This document shows positions 18,708 to 28,968 of a DNA stretch of 57,018 nucleotides, in pieces. The stretch spans positions 1 through 57,018 of the forward strand of contig JAGFJL010000041.1 of assembly GCA_024102725.1 (NCBI GenBank). The letters are read 5' to 3'. The position numbers and the translations under genes are program-made. The DNA is from Nitrococcus mobilis. GTDB taxonomy: Bacteria > Pseudomonadota > Gammaproteobacteria > Nitrococcales > Nitrococcaceae. The stretch's first letter is position 1. The number at the start of each line of letters is the position of its first letter. Under the pieces are notes generated by a model. The model had not been told where the DNA came from. It worked only from the letters and a program-made list of their open reading frames with translations, and made no database searches.

Positions 18708-18723
18708 ATATTAAAGTTAATAT
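18708..18723. promoter_or_regulatory. AT-rich palindrome, candidate operator for the MFS gene
   Basis: ATATTAA-AG-TTAATAT is a perfect 7-bp inverted repeat in a short AT-rich island between the caspase gene and the transporter. It ends 42 bp before the transporter ATG, a position typical for a repressor or activator site. No regulator gene is adjacent, and no clear -35/-10 pair was identified. Confidence 0.4.
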
Positions 18724-18765
18724 TCTGGAAGCGGTGACTGTAGTACTTTGGAGAGCGGCAGTGGC

Positions 18766-20124
18766 ATGCGTGCATCCCGAACCACCATTCTCGCGCTCAC
18801 GCCGTTGTTTGCGTCGTTTAGTTTGCTCGTCGTTGGGCACGGGCTGCTGGGCACGTTGCTGGCCGTGCGCATGAGCCTGGACGGTTTCTCCGCGCCGTTG
18901 ATCGGTTTCGTGGCGGCGTGTTATTCGATCGGCTTTATCGTGGGTGTCCGACTCGATGGGCAGGTCATCCACAATGTCCAGCACATCCGCACTTTTGCCG
19001 CGATGAGCGCCATCGCCGCATCCACTACGCTCGCGCTCGTGCTGTTCGTCAATCCGGTGTTTTGGGCCGTCATGCGGCTGCTCTATGGTGGCTCGCTGGC
19101 CGGACTGTACATGGTCACGGAGAGCTGGCTCAACGCTAACACGCCATCGCAGGAGCGCGGCAAGATACTCGGAGTCTACAGCGTGATCACCTATATTGGT
19201 CTCGGCGGCGGGCAGTTCCTGCTCCTGCTGGCGGAGCCCCAAGGCGCAAGCCTGTTTCTGTTGGTCGCTATCCTGATCAGCCTGTCACTGGTGCCGCTGG
19301 CGTTGATGCGCAGCAGCTCGCCCGAGTTGCTGGACATCCAGCCCGTGCGCTTGCGCAAGCTCTATCGGATTGAGCCCTGCGGATTGGCCGGTGCGTTCGC
19401 CTCAGGGGTGATCATCGGTGCGTTTCTCGGCATGGGGCCGGTGTTCGCCAAGGACAGCGGTTTTTCCAGTTTGGAGATAGCCCTGTTCATGGCGCTGACG
19501 CTCTCCGGCGGTTTTTTGTTGCAGTGGCCTATCGGCCTGCTCTCGGATCGCTATAGCCGGCACAGCGTGCTCCCGGTGGTTGCGCTATGCGTTGCCGCGC
19601 TCAGTTTGGCCATTATCTTTATTACGGGTCGCAGCACCGGTGCGGTCATTGTATTGGCCGTGCTCTGGGGCGCGTTTTCATTCACGCTCTATCCGCTCTC
19701 GGTTGCCCTGGTCAATGACTACGTGGACTCGTCCCAGTTCGTGCAGGCCAGTGCGGGTTTGCTACTGACGAGTTCCCTGGGCATGATCGCCGGTAGCTTA
19801 GTGGCTGGGCAGCTTATGGCGGTTATGGGTGCCGACGGTCTGTTCTGGGTCGTGGTCACTACCTCGTTCGGTCTGGCGTTATTTGCCGGGCTGCGCCGGG
19901 GTGGGCAAAGGCCAATAGAGCCCGCTGAACCCTCGCACTATCAGGTTTTGCCGCGCAACTCCCCTTATGCCTCGGCCTTGGATCCGCGGGGCGATGCAGG
20001 CGCGCAAATGGAGCTGGATTTCGAAGACCCTCGCGCGCCTGCGCCTGCGCCTGCCCCGCCTGCGCCCGACGTCGATGTGCAGCAGGGGAGGCGGGTTCGG
20101 TCAACGGAGACGTTGCGAGAATAG
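18766..20124 (+). CDS. MFS transporter (YcaD-like)
   Basis: A 12-helix major facilitator permease of 452 residues, of the small YcaD-like group. Helices begin at residue 5 (TTILALTPLFASFSLL) and the family-typical TESWLNANTPSQERGKILGVYS loop follows helix 4; GLLSDRYSRHSVLP is the central MFS loop motif. A hydrophilic C-terminal tail of about 65 residues contains an alanine-proline run encoded by a GCGCCT tandem repeat (20035-20052), which could vary in length. I start at ATG 18766, with GGAGAG about 10 nt before; TTG 18748 is possible. Substrate is unknown. It lies between the caspase gene and a VanZ-like gene on the same strand. Confidence 0.85.
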   Translation: MRASRTTILALTPLFASFSLLVVGHGLLGTLLAVRMSLDGFSAPLIGFVAACYSIGFIVGVRLDGQVIHNVQHIRTFAAMSAIAASTTLALVLFVNPVFWAVMRLLYGGSLAGLYMVTESWLNANTPSQERGKILGVYSVITYIGLGGGQFLLLLAEPQGASLFLLVAILISLSLVPLALMRSSSPELLDIQPVRLRKLYRIEPCGLAGAFASGVIIGAFLGMGPVFAKDSGFSSLEIALFMALTLSGGFLLQWPIGLLSDRYSRHSVLPVVALCVAALSLAIIFITGRSTGAVIVLAVLWGAFSFTLYPLSVALVNDYVDSSQFVQASAGLLLTSSLGMIAGSLVAGQLMAVMGADGLFWVVVTTSFGLALFAGLRRGGQRPIEPAEPSHYQVLPRNSPYASALDPRGDAGAQMELDFEDPRAPAPAPAPPAPDVDVQQGRRVRSTETLRE

Positions 20125-20278
20125 AGCAAGCGCCGCGGTGGTGCGCGCGGGCCGCTCGCACAGGGCGACACACTGCTTATTGTCTGCGGTGGGGTTGCTC
20201 GGCTCGGAGGCGACTTGGCGCTGGCCGGCATTCGGCTTAGGATGCCATGCACCAGAGGCCACAAGCGGGGGAGAAGTG

Positions 20279-20668
20279 GTGCGTGCATTGCGTTTTACGC
20301 GGTTTTGGCAGACCACCGCATGGCTGCTGCTGGCGGGGGTGGTGCTTATGTCCTTGGTTCCCGGGCCGCCTAGCCCGCCGGTTTTGACTTGGGATAAATC
20401 GCAGCACGCCTTCTCCTGGGGTCTGCTGACTTGGTGGTTTCTGCAAGCCTGGGAAGGGCGGCGGCCCGTGGGCTGGTGTCTGTTCCTGCTCGCGGCGGCG
20501 GCACTGGTGGAACTGCTGCAAGGGACGACCGGCTACCGAGTCGCCGACTCGCTCGATATGCTCGCCAATACCGTGGGTTTGGTGATTGGTTTGATGCTCT
20601 GGTACACCCCAATAGGCGGTACCTTCCATTGGATGGAGCACTGGGTATTTGGGCGGCCCTATCAATGA
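20279..20668 (+). CDS. VanZ-like membrane protein
   Basis: A 129-residue protein with about four transmembrane helices. It carries the VanZ-family pattern: a first helix ending LVPGPPSPP, WDKSQHAFSWG (the D-K-x2-H motif), and VELLQGTTGYRVADSLDMLANTVG, matching E-x2-Q, R-x2-D and D-x3-N-x2-G. VanZ of enterococci gives low teicoplanin resistance, but most bacterial relatives have no known role, so no resistance is claimed. GTG 20279 follows GGGGGAGA by about 5 nt; GTG 20276 is equally possible. It lies 154 bp after the transporter gene and is convergent with the oxoprolinase gene, 81 bp away. Confidence 0.75.
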   Translation: MRALRFTRFWQTTAWLLLAGVVLMSLVPGPPSPPVLTWDKSQHAFSWGLLTWWFLQAWEGRRPVGWCLFLLAAAALVELLQGTTGYRVADSLDMLANTVGLVIGLMLWYTPIGGTFHWMEHWVFGRPYQ

Positions 20669-20749
20669 GCCGCGATTCGCCACCTGCGGAACCGCCGCTC
20701 CCTGCTAGGGCTCCATAAGCGCCGAATAGAGTGGTCCAGCGGGCGGGCC

Positions 20750-23700
20750 TCACGGCCTCGGGTCAGGCGGCTCCCTAGAAGGCGGCGGACCATAACCGCC
20801 GCCACCCGGCGTTTCGATGACCACCACGTCACCGGGGCCGACGGCTCGGCTGTCGGCCCCGGCTAAGGGTTCCAACCGCCCGTCGGCGTGCTCGAGCCAT
20901 TGCCGGCCGCACGCGCCAGGTTCACCCCCGGCAAGCCCGGGTGGCCCCCGGCGGCGGTGATTCGCGAGCAGGGCGGCTGTCATCGGTTCCAGAAAACGGA
21001 TTCGGCGCATGACGCCATCGCCACCGGGCCAGCGCCCCTGACCGCCGGAGCCCCGCCGGATGGCGAAGGCTTCGAGCCGGACCGGAAAGCGCCACTCCAG
21101 CACCTCAGGGTCGGTGAGCCGGCTGTTGGTCATATGCGAGTGTACGGCACTGGCGCCGGCGAAGCCCGGCCCGGCGCCAGTGCCGCCGCACAAGGTCTCG
21201 TAGTATTGATAGCGCTCGTTGCCAAAGGTGAAATTGTTCATGGTGCCCTGTGAGGCCGCCTGCTGCCCCAGCGCGAGATAGAGCGTGTTGGTGACCACCT
21301 GACTGGTCTCGACATTACCGGCCACCACGGCGGCGGGGTAGCGTGGATTGAGCATGGAAGCCTCGGGTATGACGAGCTCGATCGGCTTTAGGCAGCCGTC
21401 GTTGAGCGGGATAACGTCATCGATCAGGGTGCGCAGCACGTAGAGCACGGCCGCGCGGGTGACCGCCTTGGGCGCGTTGAAGTTGTCCGCCTGCTCGGGA
21501 CTGGTGCCGGTGAAATCGATCGTTGCGGTGCGCGTGCCATGCTGCACGGTAATTTTAACGCGCACCTTGGCACCGTTATCGAGCATCTGCTCGTATTCGC
21601 CGTCGGCGAGCGTGTCGAGCACGCGGCGGACCTGTTCCTCGGCATTATCCTGCACGTGGCCCATATAGGCGTGCACGACGTCGAGACCGAACTGCGCGAC
21701 CATGTGTCGCAGTTCCTGCGCGCCCTTTTCATTGGCCGCGATCTGCGCCCTTAGATCACTCAAATTCTGCTCGAGGTTGCGCGTCGGATAGGAGCCAGCT
21801 GTGAGCAGCGCGCGGACCGCCTGCTCGCGCAACTCGCCGGCCGCTACTAGGTGGAAGTTGTCGATCAGCACCCCTTCTTCCTCGATACGGGTGCTATGCG
21901 GTGGCATGGATCCCGGCGAGATGCCGCCCACATCGGCATGATGGGCCCGGCTGGCGATGTAAAATAGGATTTGCTCGCCGGTGGTCGCGAACACGGGGGT
22001 GACCACCGTGATATCGGGCAGGTGAGTGCCGCCGTGATAAGGATCGTTGAGCATGAATACGTCGCCGCGGCGCACTGTGTCGGCCCGTCGTTCGACGATG
22101 GCACGTACACTCTCCCCCATGGAGCCTAGATGAACCGGCAGGTGGGGGGCATTGGCAATGAGGTTCGCTGCCGGATCGAACAGTGCGCAGGAAAAATCGA
22201 GCCGTTCCTTGATGTTGGCCGAAGAGGCGGTCTTGCGCAGCATGACTCCCATCTGTTCGGCCACGGACATGAAGAGATTATTGAACACCTCCAACATCAC
22301 CGGATCCACGGCCGTGGCGATACCGGTGTGGCCTGGCAGCGGTATGATGCGCTCCAGGATGAGGTGATTCTTACGATTCACCCGGGCCTGCCAGCCCGGT
22401 TCGACCACGATGGTCGATACCGGATCACGGATGATGGCCGCGCCGGTGAGGATATCACCGGGGCGCAGTTGCTCGCGATCGAACAGCGGGCTTTGCCGGT
22501 AGCGGCCCGCCTGCCAGAGATCGACCTCGGCAAGCGCTTGCGGCTTACCCGTACCGCGCTCGGCGCGCTCCGGCTCATCACAGATGCTCCCGCTTGCAGC
22601 GACGATCTCGACGCTTGCGGCGGCCACGATAACGGCCTTGTTCGGCAGCAGGAAACCGAATTCACGGCGGTGTTCGGCCGCGGCGCTGGCCGCGACGCGC
22701 GCCGCATCGGCAAAGGGCACCTCCAGCGTGGTGTCGCTGCCCTCGTATTTGACCCGCAGCTTGCGCACTTCGTGCATGTGTGCCCGCTGACAGTCCTGGG
22801 CCTCGAGCTCGCGCCGGGCGTCCTCGGCGAGCTTTTGCAGTGCCGGTTCGAGCCGGGCGATCAACTCGGCACTGAGAATGGCGTCCACCGGTTGCTCGCG
22901 TAGGCTGCTGAGGTCGGCCAACCCCATGCCGTAGGCGGAGAGCACACCGGCCAAGGGGTGGATGAGTACCCGCTCGATGCCGAGCGCATCCGCCACCAGA
23001 CAGGCGTGTTGCCCGCCTGCGCCACCGAAGCAGTTGAGCGTGTAACGCGTGACATCACGCCCGCGTTGGACCGTGATTTGCTTGATGGCATTGGCCATAT
23101 TCTCAACTGCGATCTTCAGGAAGCCATCAGCCACCTCGGCGGCTGTGCGTGTATCGCTGGTGGCCTGGGTTATTTCCTCGGCCAGGGCGGCGAAGCGCGC
23201 GCGCACCACTTCGCCATCCAGCGGCTCATCGGCCTTTGGACCGAATAAGTGAGGGAAGAACGCCGGCTGTAACTTGCCCAGCATCACATTGCAATCGGTG
23301 ACCGTGAGCGGGCCGTTACGGCGATAGCAGGCAGGGCCCGGGTTGGCTCCGGCCGAGTCCGGCCCGACCCGGTAGCGGCTGCCGTCAAAGTGCAGGATGG
23401 AGCCTCCGCCGGCGGCCACCGTATGAATCAGCAGCATCGGCACACGCAGGCGCACGCCGGCGATAAGGGTCTCGTGGCTGCGCTCGAGCTCACCGGCGTA
23501 ATGACAGACATCGGTGGAGGTGCCACCCATGTCGAAGCCGATGATGCGTTCACAACCGGCCATCCGTCCGGTGCGGGCACAGCCGACCACGCCACCGGCG
23601 GGGCCGGAGAAGATCGCGTCCTTGCCCGCGAAATGCCGGGCGTCGGTCAAGCCGCCATCGGATTTCATAAACAGCAGCCGGGTTTCGCCGAGCGCGGCGG

Positions 23701-24397
23701 CCATGCGTTCGGCATAGCGGCGCAGGAGCGGGGAGAGGTAGGCGTCGATCACGGTGGTATCACCGCGGCCTACCAGTTGCATCAGCGGACTGACCCGATG
23801 CGAAACGGAAATCTGGGTGAAGCCGATCTCGCAAGCCATCTCCGCTACGCGTTGCTCGTGGTCCGGATAGCGATAGCCGTGGACCAGACAGATCGCACAG
23901 GCGCGCAGACCGGTGTCGAAGGCTGTGCGCAGGTCGCGTCGCACGGCTTGCGAGTCCAATGTTTGCAGCACTTCACCACTCGCTGAGAGTCGTTCATCCA
24001 CCTCGATCACCCGCTCATAAAGAGGCTGCGGCAGTTCGATACGGCGGGCGAAGATATCGGGCCGGGTTTGGTAGCCGATTTGCAGGGCATCGCGAAAGCC
24101 ACGGGTGATAACGAGCAGCGTGCGCTCGCCCTTGCGCTCGAGCAGCGCATTGGTGGCCACCGTGGTGCCCATTTTGACGTGCTGCAGATGCTGTGCCGGT
24201 AGCGGCGCCTGCGGGGCTAGGCCGAGCACCGCACGGATGCCCTGCAATGCGGCGTCGTGGTAGTGCTCGGGATTATCGGAGAGCAGCTTGTGTGTGACCA
24301 ATGTGCCTTCGGGGCGTTGGGCGACGATATCGGTGAAGGTGCCGCCGCGGTCGATCCAAAACCGCCAGCGCCCGGGTGGCTCGTTCGCAGTGTTCAT
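20750..24397 (-). CDS. 5-oxoprolinase / hydantoinase-type fused protein (HyuA-HyuB)
   Basis: The 1215-residue protein joins a HyuA-like half (about 1-690; [34 protein letters not shown] and [18 protein letters not shown], all actin-like ATPase motifs) to a HyuB-like half (about 700-1200; [28 protein letters not shown] and [17 protein letters not shown]). Fused enzymes of this length are ATP-dependent 5-oxoprolinases, which open 5-oxo-L-proline to L-glutamate; related fused enzymes act on hydantoins, so specificity is not certain. The C-terminus contains GGGGYGPP, usual for the family. GGAGG lies just ahead of ATG 24397. The gene follows the RND pump genes on the same strand with an 86-bp gap. 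Confidence 0.88.
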   Translation of the reverse strand: MNTANEPPGRWRFWIDRGGTFTDIVAQRPEGTLVTHKLLSDNPEHYHDAALQGIRAVLGLAPQAPLPAQHLQHVKMGTTVATNALLERKGERTLLVITRGFRDALQIGYQTRPDIFARRIELPQPLYERVIEVDERLSASGEVLQTLDSQAVRRDLRTAFDTGLRACAICLVHGYRYPDHEQRVAEMACEIGFTQISVSHRVSPLMQLVGRGDTTVIDAYLSPLLRRYAERMAAALGETRLLFMKSDGGLTDARHFAGKDAIFSGPAGGVVGCARTGRMAGCERIIGFDMGGTSTDVCHYAGELERSHETLIAGVRLRVPMLLIHTVAAGGGSILHFDGSRYRVGPDSAGANPGPACYRRNGPLTVTDCNVMLGKLQPAFFPHLFGPKADEPLDGEVVRARFAALAEEITQATSDTRTAAEVADGFLKIAVENMANAIKQITVQRGRDVTRYTLNCFGGAGGQHACLVADALGIERVLIHPLAGVLSAYGMGLADLSSLREQPVDAILSAELIARLEPALQKLAEDARRELEAQDCQRAHMHEVRKLRVKYEGSDTTLEVPFADAARVAASAAAEHRREFGFLLPNKAVIVAAASVEIVAASGSICDEPERAERGTGKPQALAEVDLWQAGRYRQSPLFDREQLRPGDILTGAAIIRDPVSTIVVEPGWQARVNRKNHLILERIIPLPGHTGIATAVDPVMLEVFNNLFMSVAEQMGVMLRKTASSANIKERLDFSCALFDPAANLIANAPHLPVHLGSMGESVRAIVERRADTVRRGDVFMLNDPYHGGTHLPDITVVTPVFATTGEQILFYIASRAHHADVGGISPGSMPPHSTRIEEEGVLIDNFHLVAAGELREQAVRALLTAGSYPTRNLEQNLSDLRAQIAANEKGAQELRHMVAQFGLDVVHAYMGHVQDNAEEQVRRVLDTLADGEYEQMLDNGAKVRVKITVQHGTRTATIDFTGTSPEQADNFNAPKAVTRAAVLYVLRTLIDDVIPLNDGCLKPIELVIPEASMLNPRYPAAVVAGNVETSQVVTNTLYLALGQQAASQGTMNNFTFGNERYQYYETLCGGTGAGPGFAGASAVHSHMTNSRLTDPEVLEWRFPVRLEAFAIRRGSGGQGRWPGGDGVMRRIRFLEPMTAALLANHRRRGPPGLAGGEPGACGRQWLEHADGRLEPLAGADSRAVGPGDVVVIETPGGGGYGPPPSREPPDPRP

Positions 24398-24483
24398 CGG
24401 ACGGCACCTCCTTGCAGCATGGGCTCTGGGCGGGCGCTAAGCGGTGCTGAATTTGCCCCGAACCGATGGCTCGAGATGATCGG

Positions 24484-27400
24484 CTAGTGCCCCGGAGCCG
24501 GCGAGGTTTGCCCGCGTTCGCTCTCGGCGTTTTCCGCACCGGCATATCCTTGGCTGCGGCTGTGATCGCGGGCGAATAGGACATAGAAGGCCGGCAATAC
24601 GAATAGCGTGAACAGTGTGCCGATGCCAAGGCCCGTCGCGACGGTCAGACCGATGTCGAATCGGCTCACGGCGCCAGGACCGCTTGCGGCGAGCAGCGGG
24701 AGCATGGCCACCACCATGGCCACCGTGGTCATGATGATGGGGCGCAAGCGGATCGCAGCCGCCTCCTCTACCGCGGCCCGCTTCGAGAGGCCTTGCTTTT
24801 GCTGCAGCTGGTTGGCGAATTCCACGATCAGAATGCCATTTTTTGACACCAAGCCGATCAAGGTGATCAGCCCGACCTGAGTGTAGATGTTTACCGAGGC
24901 GAAGCCCAGGGTAATGAAAATGAGCGCACCGGCGATCGACATGGGTACCGACACCAGGATAATGGCCGGGTCGCGCCAGCTCTCGAATTGGGCCGCGAGT
25001 ACGAGATAGATTACCAGCAGGGAGAGGAAGAAGGTGATGACCAGCGCGCTGCCTTGCTGGGCATACTGGCGCGAGCTGCCCGTGTAATCGTAACTGAACC
25101 CCTTGGGAAATTGCGCCTTGGCTTGGCTCTGTAGGTAGCTCAAGGCATCACCGAGCGCCACATCCGGGGCCATTACGCCCTCGACCGTCAGGGCATTGAG
25201 CTGCTGGAACTGGGTGCGTTTGCTCGGCTCGACGCTGCGTTGGAAGGCGACGATCGTGGACAGGGGGACGAGATCCCCCGCGCCGGTTTGTAGATAATAA
25301 TTATTCAGCATTTGGGCATCCAGACGAAATCGACGCTGCACCTGGGGGATCACTTTGTAGCTGCGCCCTTCGAGGCTGAACCAATTGACATAGCCGCCGC
25401 CGAGCATGCGCGCGAGGTTTCGCCCGACATCGCTCATCGTGATGCCGAGATCCCCAGCCCGGTCCCGGTCCACGGCCAGCGTGACCATCGGCCGATCGAA
25501 GTTGATCGACTTGCGCAGGAATGTGAACTGGCCGCTTTGCATGGCGGTGTCGATAAGTTGATCGGCCACCTGGTCGAGTTGCTGATAGTCTGCATCCGTG
25601 GTGATGACAAATTGGATCGGCAGCCCGCCGCCAGAGCCGGGCAGGCTGGGGCGTGGGAAGACTGCGATCTGAAAGCCGGCCACGTCTTGTAACTTGCTCT
25701 GCAGCTCGGGTTGGACCTGCATCTGCGTGCGGGCCCGTTGGGATTGCGGCGGCATTTTGAAGCCACCGAAGGTGGTATCGGACTCGCGCCCCAGGATATA
25801 GAAACTCTCCTGGTACTCCGGAATGGTCTCGAAAATTTGTTGAATCTCGTGCGAATAGACTTCGAGATAGTCCAGCGTGGCCGTGCGGGGGGCCGTTGCC
25901 TGGAAGAACAAAATGGCTTGATCTTCGGTGGGAGCGAGCTCGTTCTGGCTGGTGATGAACATGAAGTAGATGCTTACCAGTACCGCGAGGCCGAACAGCA
26001 CGGTGACCGCCAGGGTGTCGAGCGAGCTGTGCAGCAGGCGTTGATAAGCTCGGGCGAGCCCGCTGAAGAAGCGCTCCACGGCCCGCTCGAAGCGCCCCGG
26101 CTGGCCGTGCGCCTTGAGCACCTTGGAGGAGAGCATGGGTGAGAGCGTCAGCGCGACAACACCCGAGATGAGCACGGCACCGGCCAGGCTGAAGGCGAAC
26201 TCGGTGAACAGAGTCCCCACCAGGCCGCCCATGAAGCCGATCGGGGCATAGACCGCCACGAGGGTCGTGGTCATCGCCAAAATTGGCAGCCCAAGCTCGC
26301 GCGCCCCTTCGATGGCCGCCTGAAACCGGGTTTTGCCCTGTTCGATATGGCGATGCACGTTCTCTACGACGATGATGGCGTCGTCTACCACCAGCCCGAT
26401 GGCGAGCACCATCGACAGCAGCGTCAGCAGATTGAGGGAGAACCCCATCAGCAGCATCAGGAAGGCGCCGCCGATCAGCGAGAGCGGAACCGCGACCGCC
26501 GGGATCAGGGCGGCGCGCATCGAGCCCAGGGTGAGATAAATCACCAGCAGCACGATCAGCACGGCCTCGGCGATCGTGCGATAGACCTCGTCGATGGAGT
26601 CTTTGATGAAGGTGCTGGCGTCGTAGGGTAGAACCACATTGAGCCCTTCCGGCATCTGCGCGCGGATGCGCGGCAAAATGCCCTGGACGCGCTCGGCGAC
26701 GCTGAGCGGGTTGGCGCCGGGCGCCTGCTCGATGCCGATGAATACCGAGGGGCGGCCTTGGTACCAGGTGGCGGAGTCGTAGTCCTCGGCCCCGAGCTCG
26801 GTGCTCGTGACGTCGCGCAAGCGCACCAGCGTGTCCTTGCCCCGGCGAACCACCAAGTTCTCGAAGCTGCGGGGCGCGCTGACATCGGTGGTCGCGGTCA
26901 GGTTGATGGCGACGTATTTGCCCTTGGTCTGGCCAACTCCGGCGAGGTAGTTGTTCTCCCGCAGCACATCGGCCACGTCTTCGGCGGTGACATCAAGGGC
27001 GGCCATACGCTGCGGGTTCAACCAGATGCGCATGGCGAAGGTCTTGTTGCCGATCAAGCGCGCTTTGGCGACGCCGGGCAGCGCCTGGAGTTGGGGTTGA
27101 GCGACCCGCAGCAGATAATCCGTGATCTGCGGCAGCGACATCGTGTCGCTGTAGAAGGCGAGATACATCAGTGCCGTGGTCTCGCCGGTGGTTGAGTCGA
27201 TGACCGGGTCTTCGGCGGCCTCCGGCAGCACATTGCGCTGGCTGGCGACTTTGGCCTGGATCTCGGCGACGGCGGCGTTGGCATCGTAGTTCAGCTCCAT
27301 ATGCGCTTCGATCGTCGATTGTCCCAGCGAGCTGTTGGAGAGCAGATAATCGATGCCTTGTGCCTCCGCTATAGCCTGCTGCAGCGGCTGGGTGACGAAG

Positions 27401-27582
27401 CCCTTGACCAGCTCGCTGCTCGCGCCGGAATAGGTGGTGGATACGGTTACCACCGTGTTCTCGGTCTCGGGATATTGCCGCACCTCGAGCAGTTCCAGCG
27501 CGCGCAGGCCGACGATCAATATGAGCAGGCTGACGACGCTGGCCAATACCGGTCGATGGATGAAGAGGTCGGTGAGCTTCAC
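24484..27582 (-). CDS. RND multidrug efflux permease
   Basis: A 1032-residue inner-membrane proton-driven pump of the HAE1/AcrB type, family-typical in length. Twelve helices and two large periplasmic loops are evident. Characteristic segments are the N-terminal HRPVLASVVSLLI, GLVVDDAIIVVENVHRHIEQG in helix 4 with the proton-relay aspartate pair, SPMLSSKVLKA, and near the end GLVSKNGILIVEFANQLQ. The start is GTG 27582, overlapping the stop of the upstream fusion-protein gene (GTGA), so pump and adaptor are translationally coupled. No outer-membrane channel gene is adjacent, so it presumably uses a TolC-like protein encoded elsewhere. Substrates are unknown. Confidence 0.93.
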   Translation of the reverse strand: MKLTDLFIHRPVLASVVSLLILIVGLRALELLEVRQYPETENTVVTVSTTYSGASSELVKGFVTQPLQQAIAEAQGIDYLLSNSSLGQSTIEAHMELNYDANAAVAEIQAKVASQRNVLPEAAEDPVIDSTTGETTALMYLAFYSDTMSLPQITDYLLRVAQPQLQALPGVAKARLIGNKTFAMRIWLNPQRMAALDVTAEDVADVLRENNYLAGVGQTKGKYVAINLTATTDVSAPRSFENLVVRRGKDTLVRLRDVTSTELGAEDYDSATWYQGRPSVFIGIEQAPGANPLSVAERVQGILPRIRAQMPEGLNVVLPYDASTFIKDSIDEVYRTIAEAVLIVLLVIYLTLGSMRAALIPAVAVPLSLIGGAFLMLLMGFSLNLLTLLSMVLAIGLVVDDAIIVVENVHRHIEQGKTRFQAAIEGARELGLPILAMTTTLVAVYAPIGFMGGLVGTLFTEFAFSLAGAVLISGVVALTLSPMLSSKVLKAHGQPGRFERAVERFFSGLARAYQRLLHSSLDTLAVTVLFGLAVLVSIYFMFITSQNELAPTEDQAILFFQATAPRTATLDYLEVYSHEIQQIFETIPEYQESFYILGRESDTTFGGFKMPPQSQRARTQMQVQPELQSKLQDVAGFQIAVFPRPSLPGSGGGLPIQFVITTDADYQQLDQVADQLIDTAMQSGQFTFLRKSINFDRPMVTLAVDRDRAGDLGITMSDVGRNLARMLGGGYVNWFSLEGRSYKVIPQVQRRFRLDAQMLNNYYLQTGAGDLVPLSTIVAFQRSVEPSKRTQFQQLNALTVEGVMAPDVALGDALSYLQSQAKAQFPKGFSYDYTGSSRQYAQQGSALVITFFLSLLVIYLVLAAQFESWRDPAIILVSVPMSIAGALIFITLGFASVNIYTQVGLITLIGLVSKNGILIVEFANQLQQKQGLSKRAAVEEAAAIRLRPIIMTTVAMVVAMLPLLAASGPGAVSRFDIGLTVATGLGIGTLFTLFVLPAFYVLFARDHSRSQGYAGAENAESERGQTSPAPGH

Positions 27583-28682
27583 TCGTTGACGACCTCGCCT
27601 GCCTTGAGCGCGACGGAGTTGTCGATTCGAATCGGCTGGCCGTTGCGCAGTTTCTGTTGACCGGCTTGGACTACCTGTTGGCCGGCTTCCAGGCCCTTGA
27701 GGATCTCCACCCGGCCTTGTTGGGTTGCGCCGGTGGTGATCTGGGTACGCTGGGCGATTTTATCGCCGTTTTTGCTTTGCGTGATAAGGAAGACGAAGTC
27801 GCCGTAGGGATTGTAACTGACCGCCGTGCGTGGGATCGTCAGCACTTGCCGTGGCGCGCCTTGTTCGGTGGTGACTTCGGCGAACATTCCGGGCCTGAGC
27901 CGGCCATCCGGATTCTGCAGGGTGGCGCGGGTCTGAATTGAGCGTGTTGCCGGGTTTACCGCGGCGTCGACGGCTGTGATCCGGCCGACAAAGGTTTCGT
28001 TTGGATAAGCGCTCACGGTTACTTGGACCGCTTGGCCCTCTTGCAGCTGATTGAGATGTCGTTCCGGGAGCGTGTAGTCGACGAAAATGGGGGTCAGTTG
28101 CTGAATTTGGACGATTTTCGTGCCGGGTGAGAGATACTGACCCAGGTTCACCTCGCGTATGCCCAGCAAACCGGCAAAAGGCGCGCGTATGGTCTTTTTG
28201 TTGATCAACGCCTCTTGTGCGGCCACCTTGGCCTTGGCGCTCTCGTACTGTGCCTTGGTCTCATCGTAAGCCGATTGCGAGATGGCCCGCCTCGGCAGCA
28301 GACGCGCATTGCGCTCGAGCTGCAACTCCGCCAGGCGCATATCGGCCTTGAGCCCGTCCAAATCGGCGCGATCCACGGTGGCGTCGAGCTGTACCAGGAT
28401 GTCCCCTTTGGCAACCCGTTCGCCGGATTTGAACCGGATTTCTTCGACCTTGCCGGCCACTTCGGTGGTCACGTCGGTGCCGTTGATGGCCACTACGCTG
28501 CCCACGGCGCTCAGCGTCGGTTGCCAGTGCATGGCCGTCACCTCTGCGGAGGACACCGTGGCCGGCGGTGGCGGTTGAGACTGCAGCGCTTGGCTTTGCT
28601 GCAGCTGTAGGTATTTCCAGCCAAAGACCCCACCGAACAGCAAGGCGAGCAACAAGATGACGAGAACGAGGCGCTTGATCAT
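27579..28682 (-). CDS. RND periplasmic membrane fusion protein
   Basis: The adaptor subunit that bridges the RND permease and an outer-membrane channel. The 367-residue protein has one N-terminal helix (about 3-22; RLVLVILLLALLFGGVFGW), a lipoyl/barrel-sandwich half-motif (VEEIRFKSGERVAKGDILVQLD), a helical hairpin (about 95-150), the second lipoyl half (IRAPFAGLLGIREVNLGQYLSPG) and beta-barrel plus membrane-proximal domains (GQAVQVTVSAYPNETFVGRITAVD, TRATLQNPDGRLRPGMFAEV). It lacks a lipobox, so it is anchored by its helix or cleaved. It is first in the two-gene efflux operon. About 286 bp separate it from the htrA-type gene, with no gene visible there. Confidence 0.92.
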   Translation of the reverse strand: MIKRLVLVILLLALLFGGVFGWKYLQLQQSQALQSQPPPPATVSSAEVTAMHWQPTLSAVGSVVAINGTDVTTEVAGKVEEIRFKSGERVAKGDILVQLDATVDRADLDGLKADMRLAELQLERNARLLPRRAISQSAYDETKAQYESAKAKVAAQEALINKKTIRAPFAGLLGIREVNLGQYLSPGTKIVQIQQLTPIFVDYTLPERHLNQLQEGQAVQVTVSAYPNETFVGRITAVDAAVNPATRSIQTRATLQNPDGRLRPGMFAEVTTEQGAPRQVLTIPRTAVSYNPYGDFVFLITQSKNGDKIAQRTQITTGATQQGRVEILKGLEAGQQVVQAGQQKLRNGQPIRIDNSVALKAGEVVNE

Positions 28683-28968
28683 GGCGGCGAGTCCTTATGA
28701 TCGGACGATAAGCGAGTCGGCGGCCTGTTGGTGGGCCGACTGGCCAGGAGCGGTTGCCGGTTTTCGACAGAGTACTAAGCACGCGGTTAGCTATCCTTTT
28801 TTCTTTTGGATCCGCAGCGGCCTGCTCGACTCCTGCTCTTTCATCGGAGAGGCCTGGGCACGTCTCGTGACGCTACGGCATTGCGCCGCACGAGAGTAGG
28901 AGGTTTTGAACGCAACTCGGCTCTGTCGGCCGCTTGCGGCGCGGACCGCTCGGCACGGATGTAGGGCG

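Noticed and set aside
20035..20052. GCGCCT tandem repeat as a phase-variation switch
   Set aside because: The unit is six bases, so length changes keep the frame; it only alters an alanine-proline tail.
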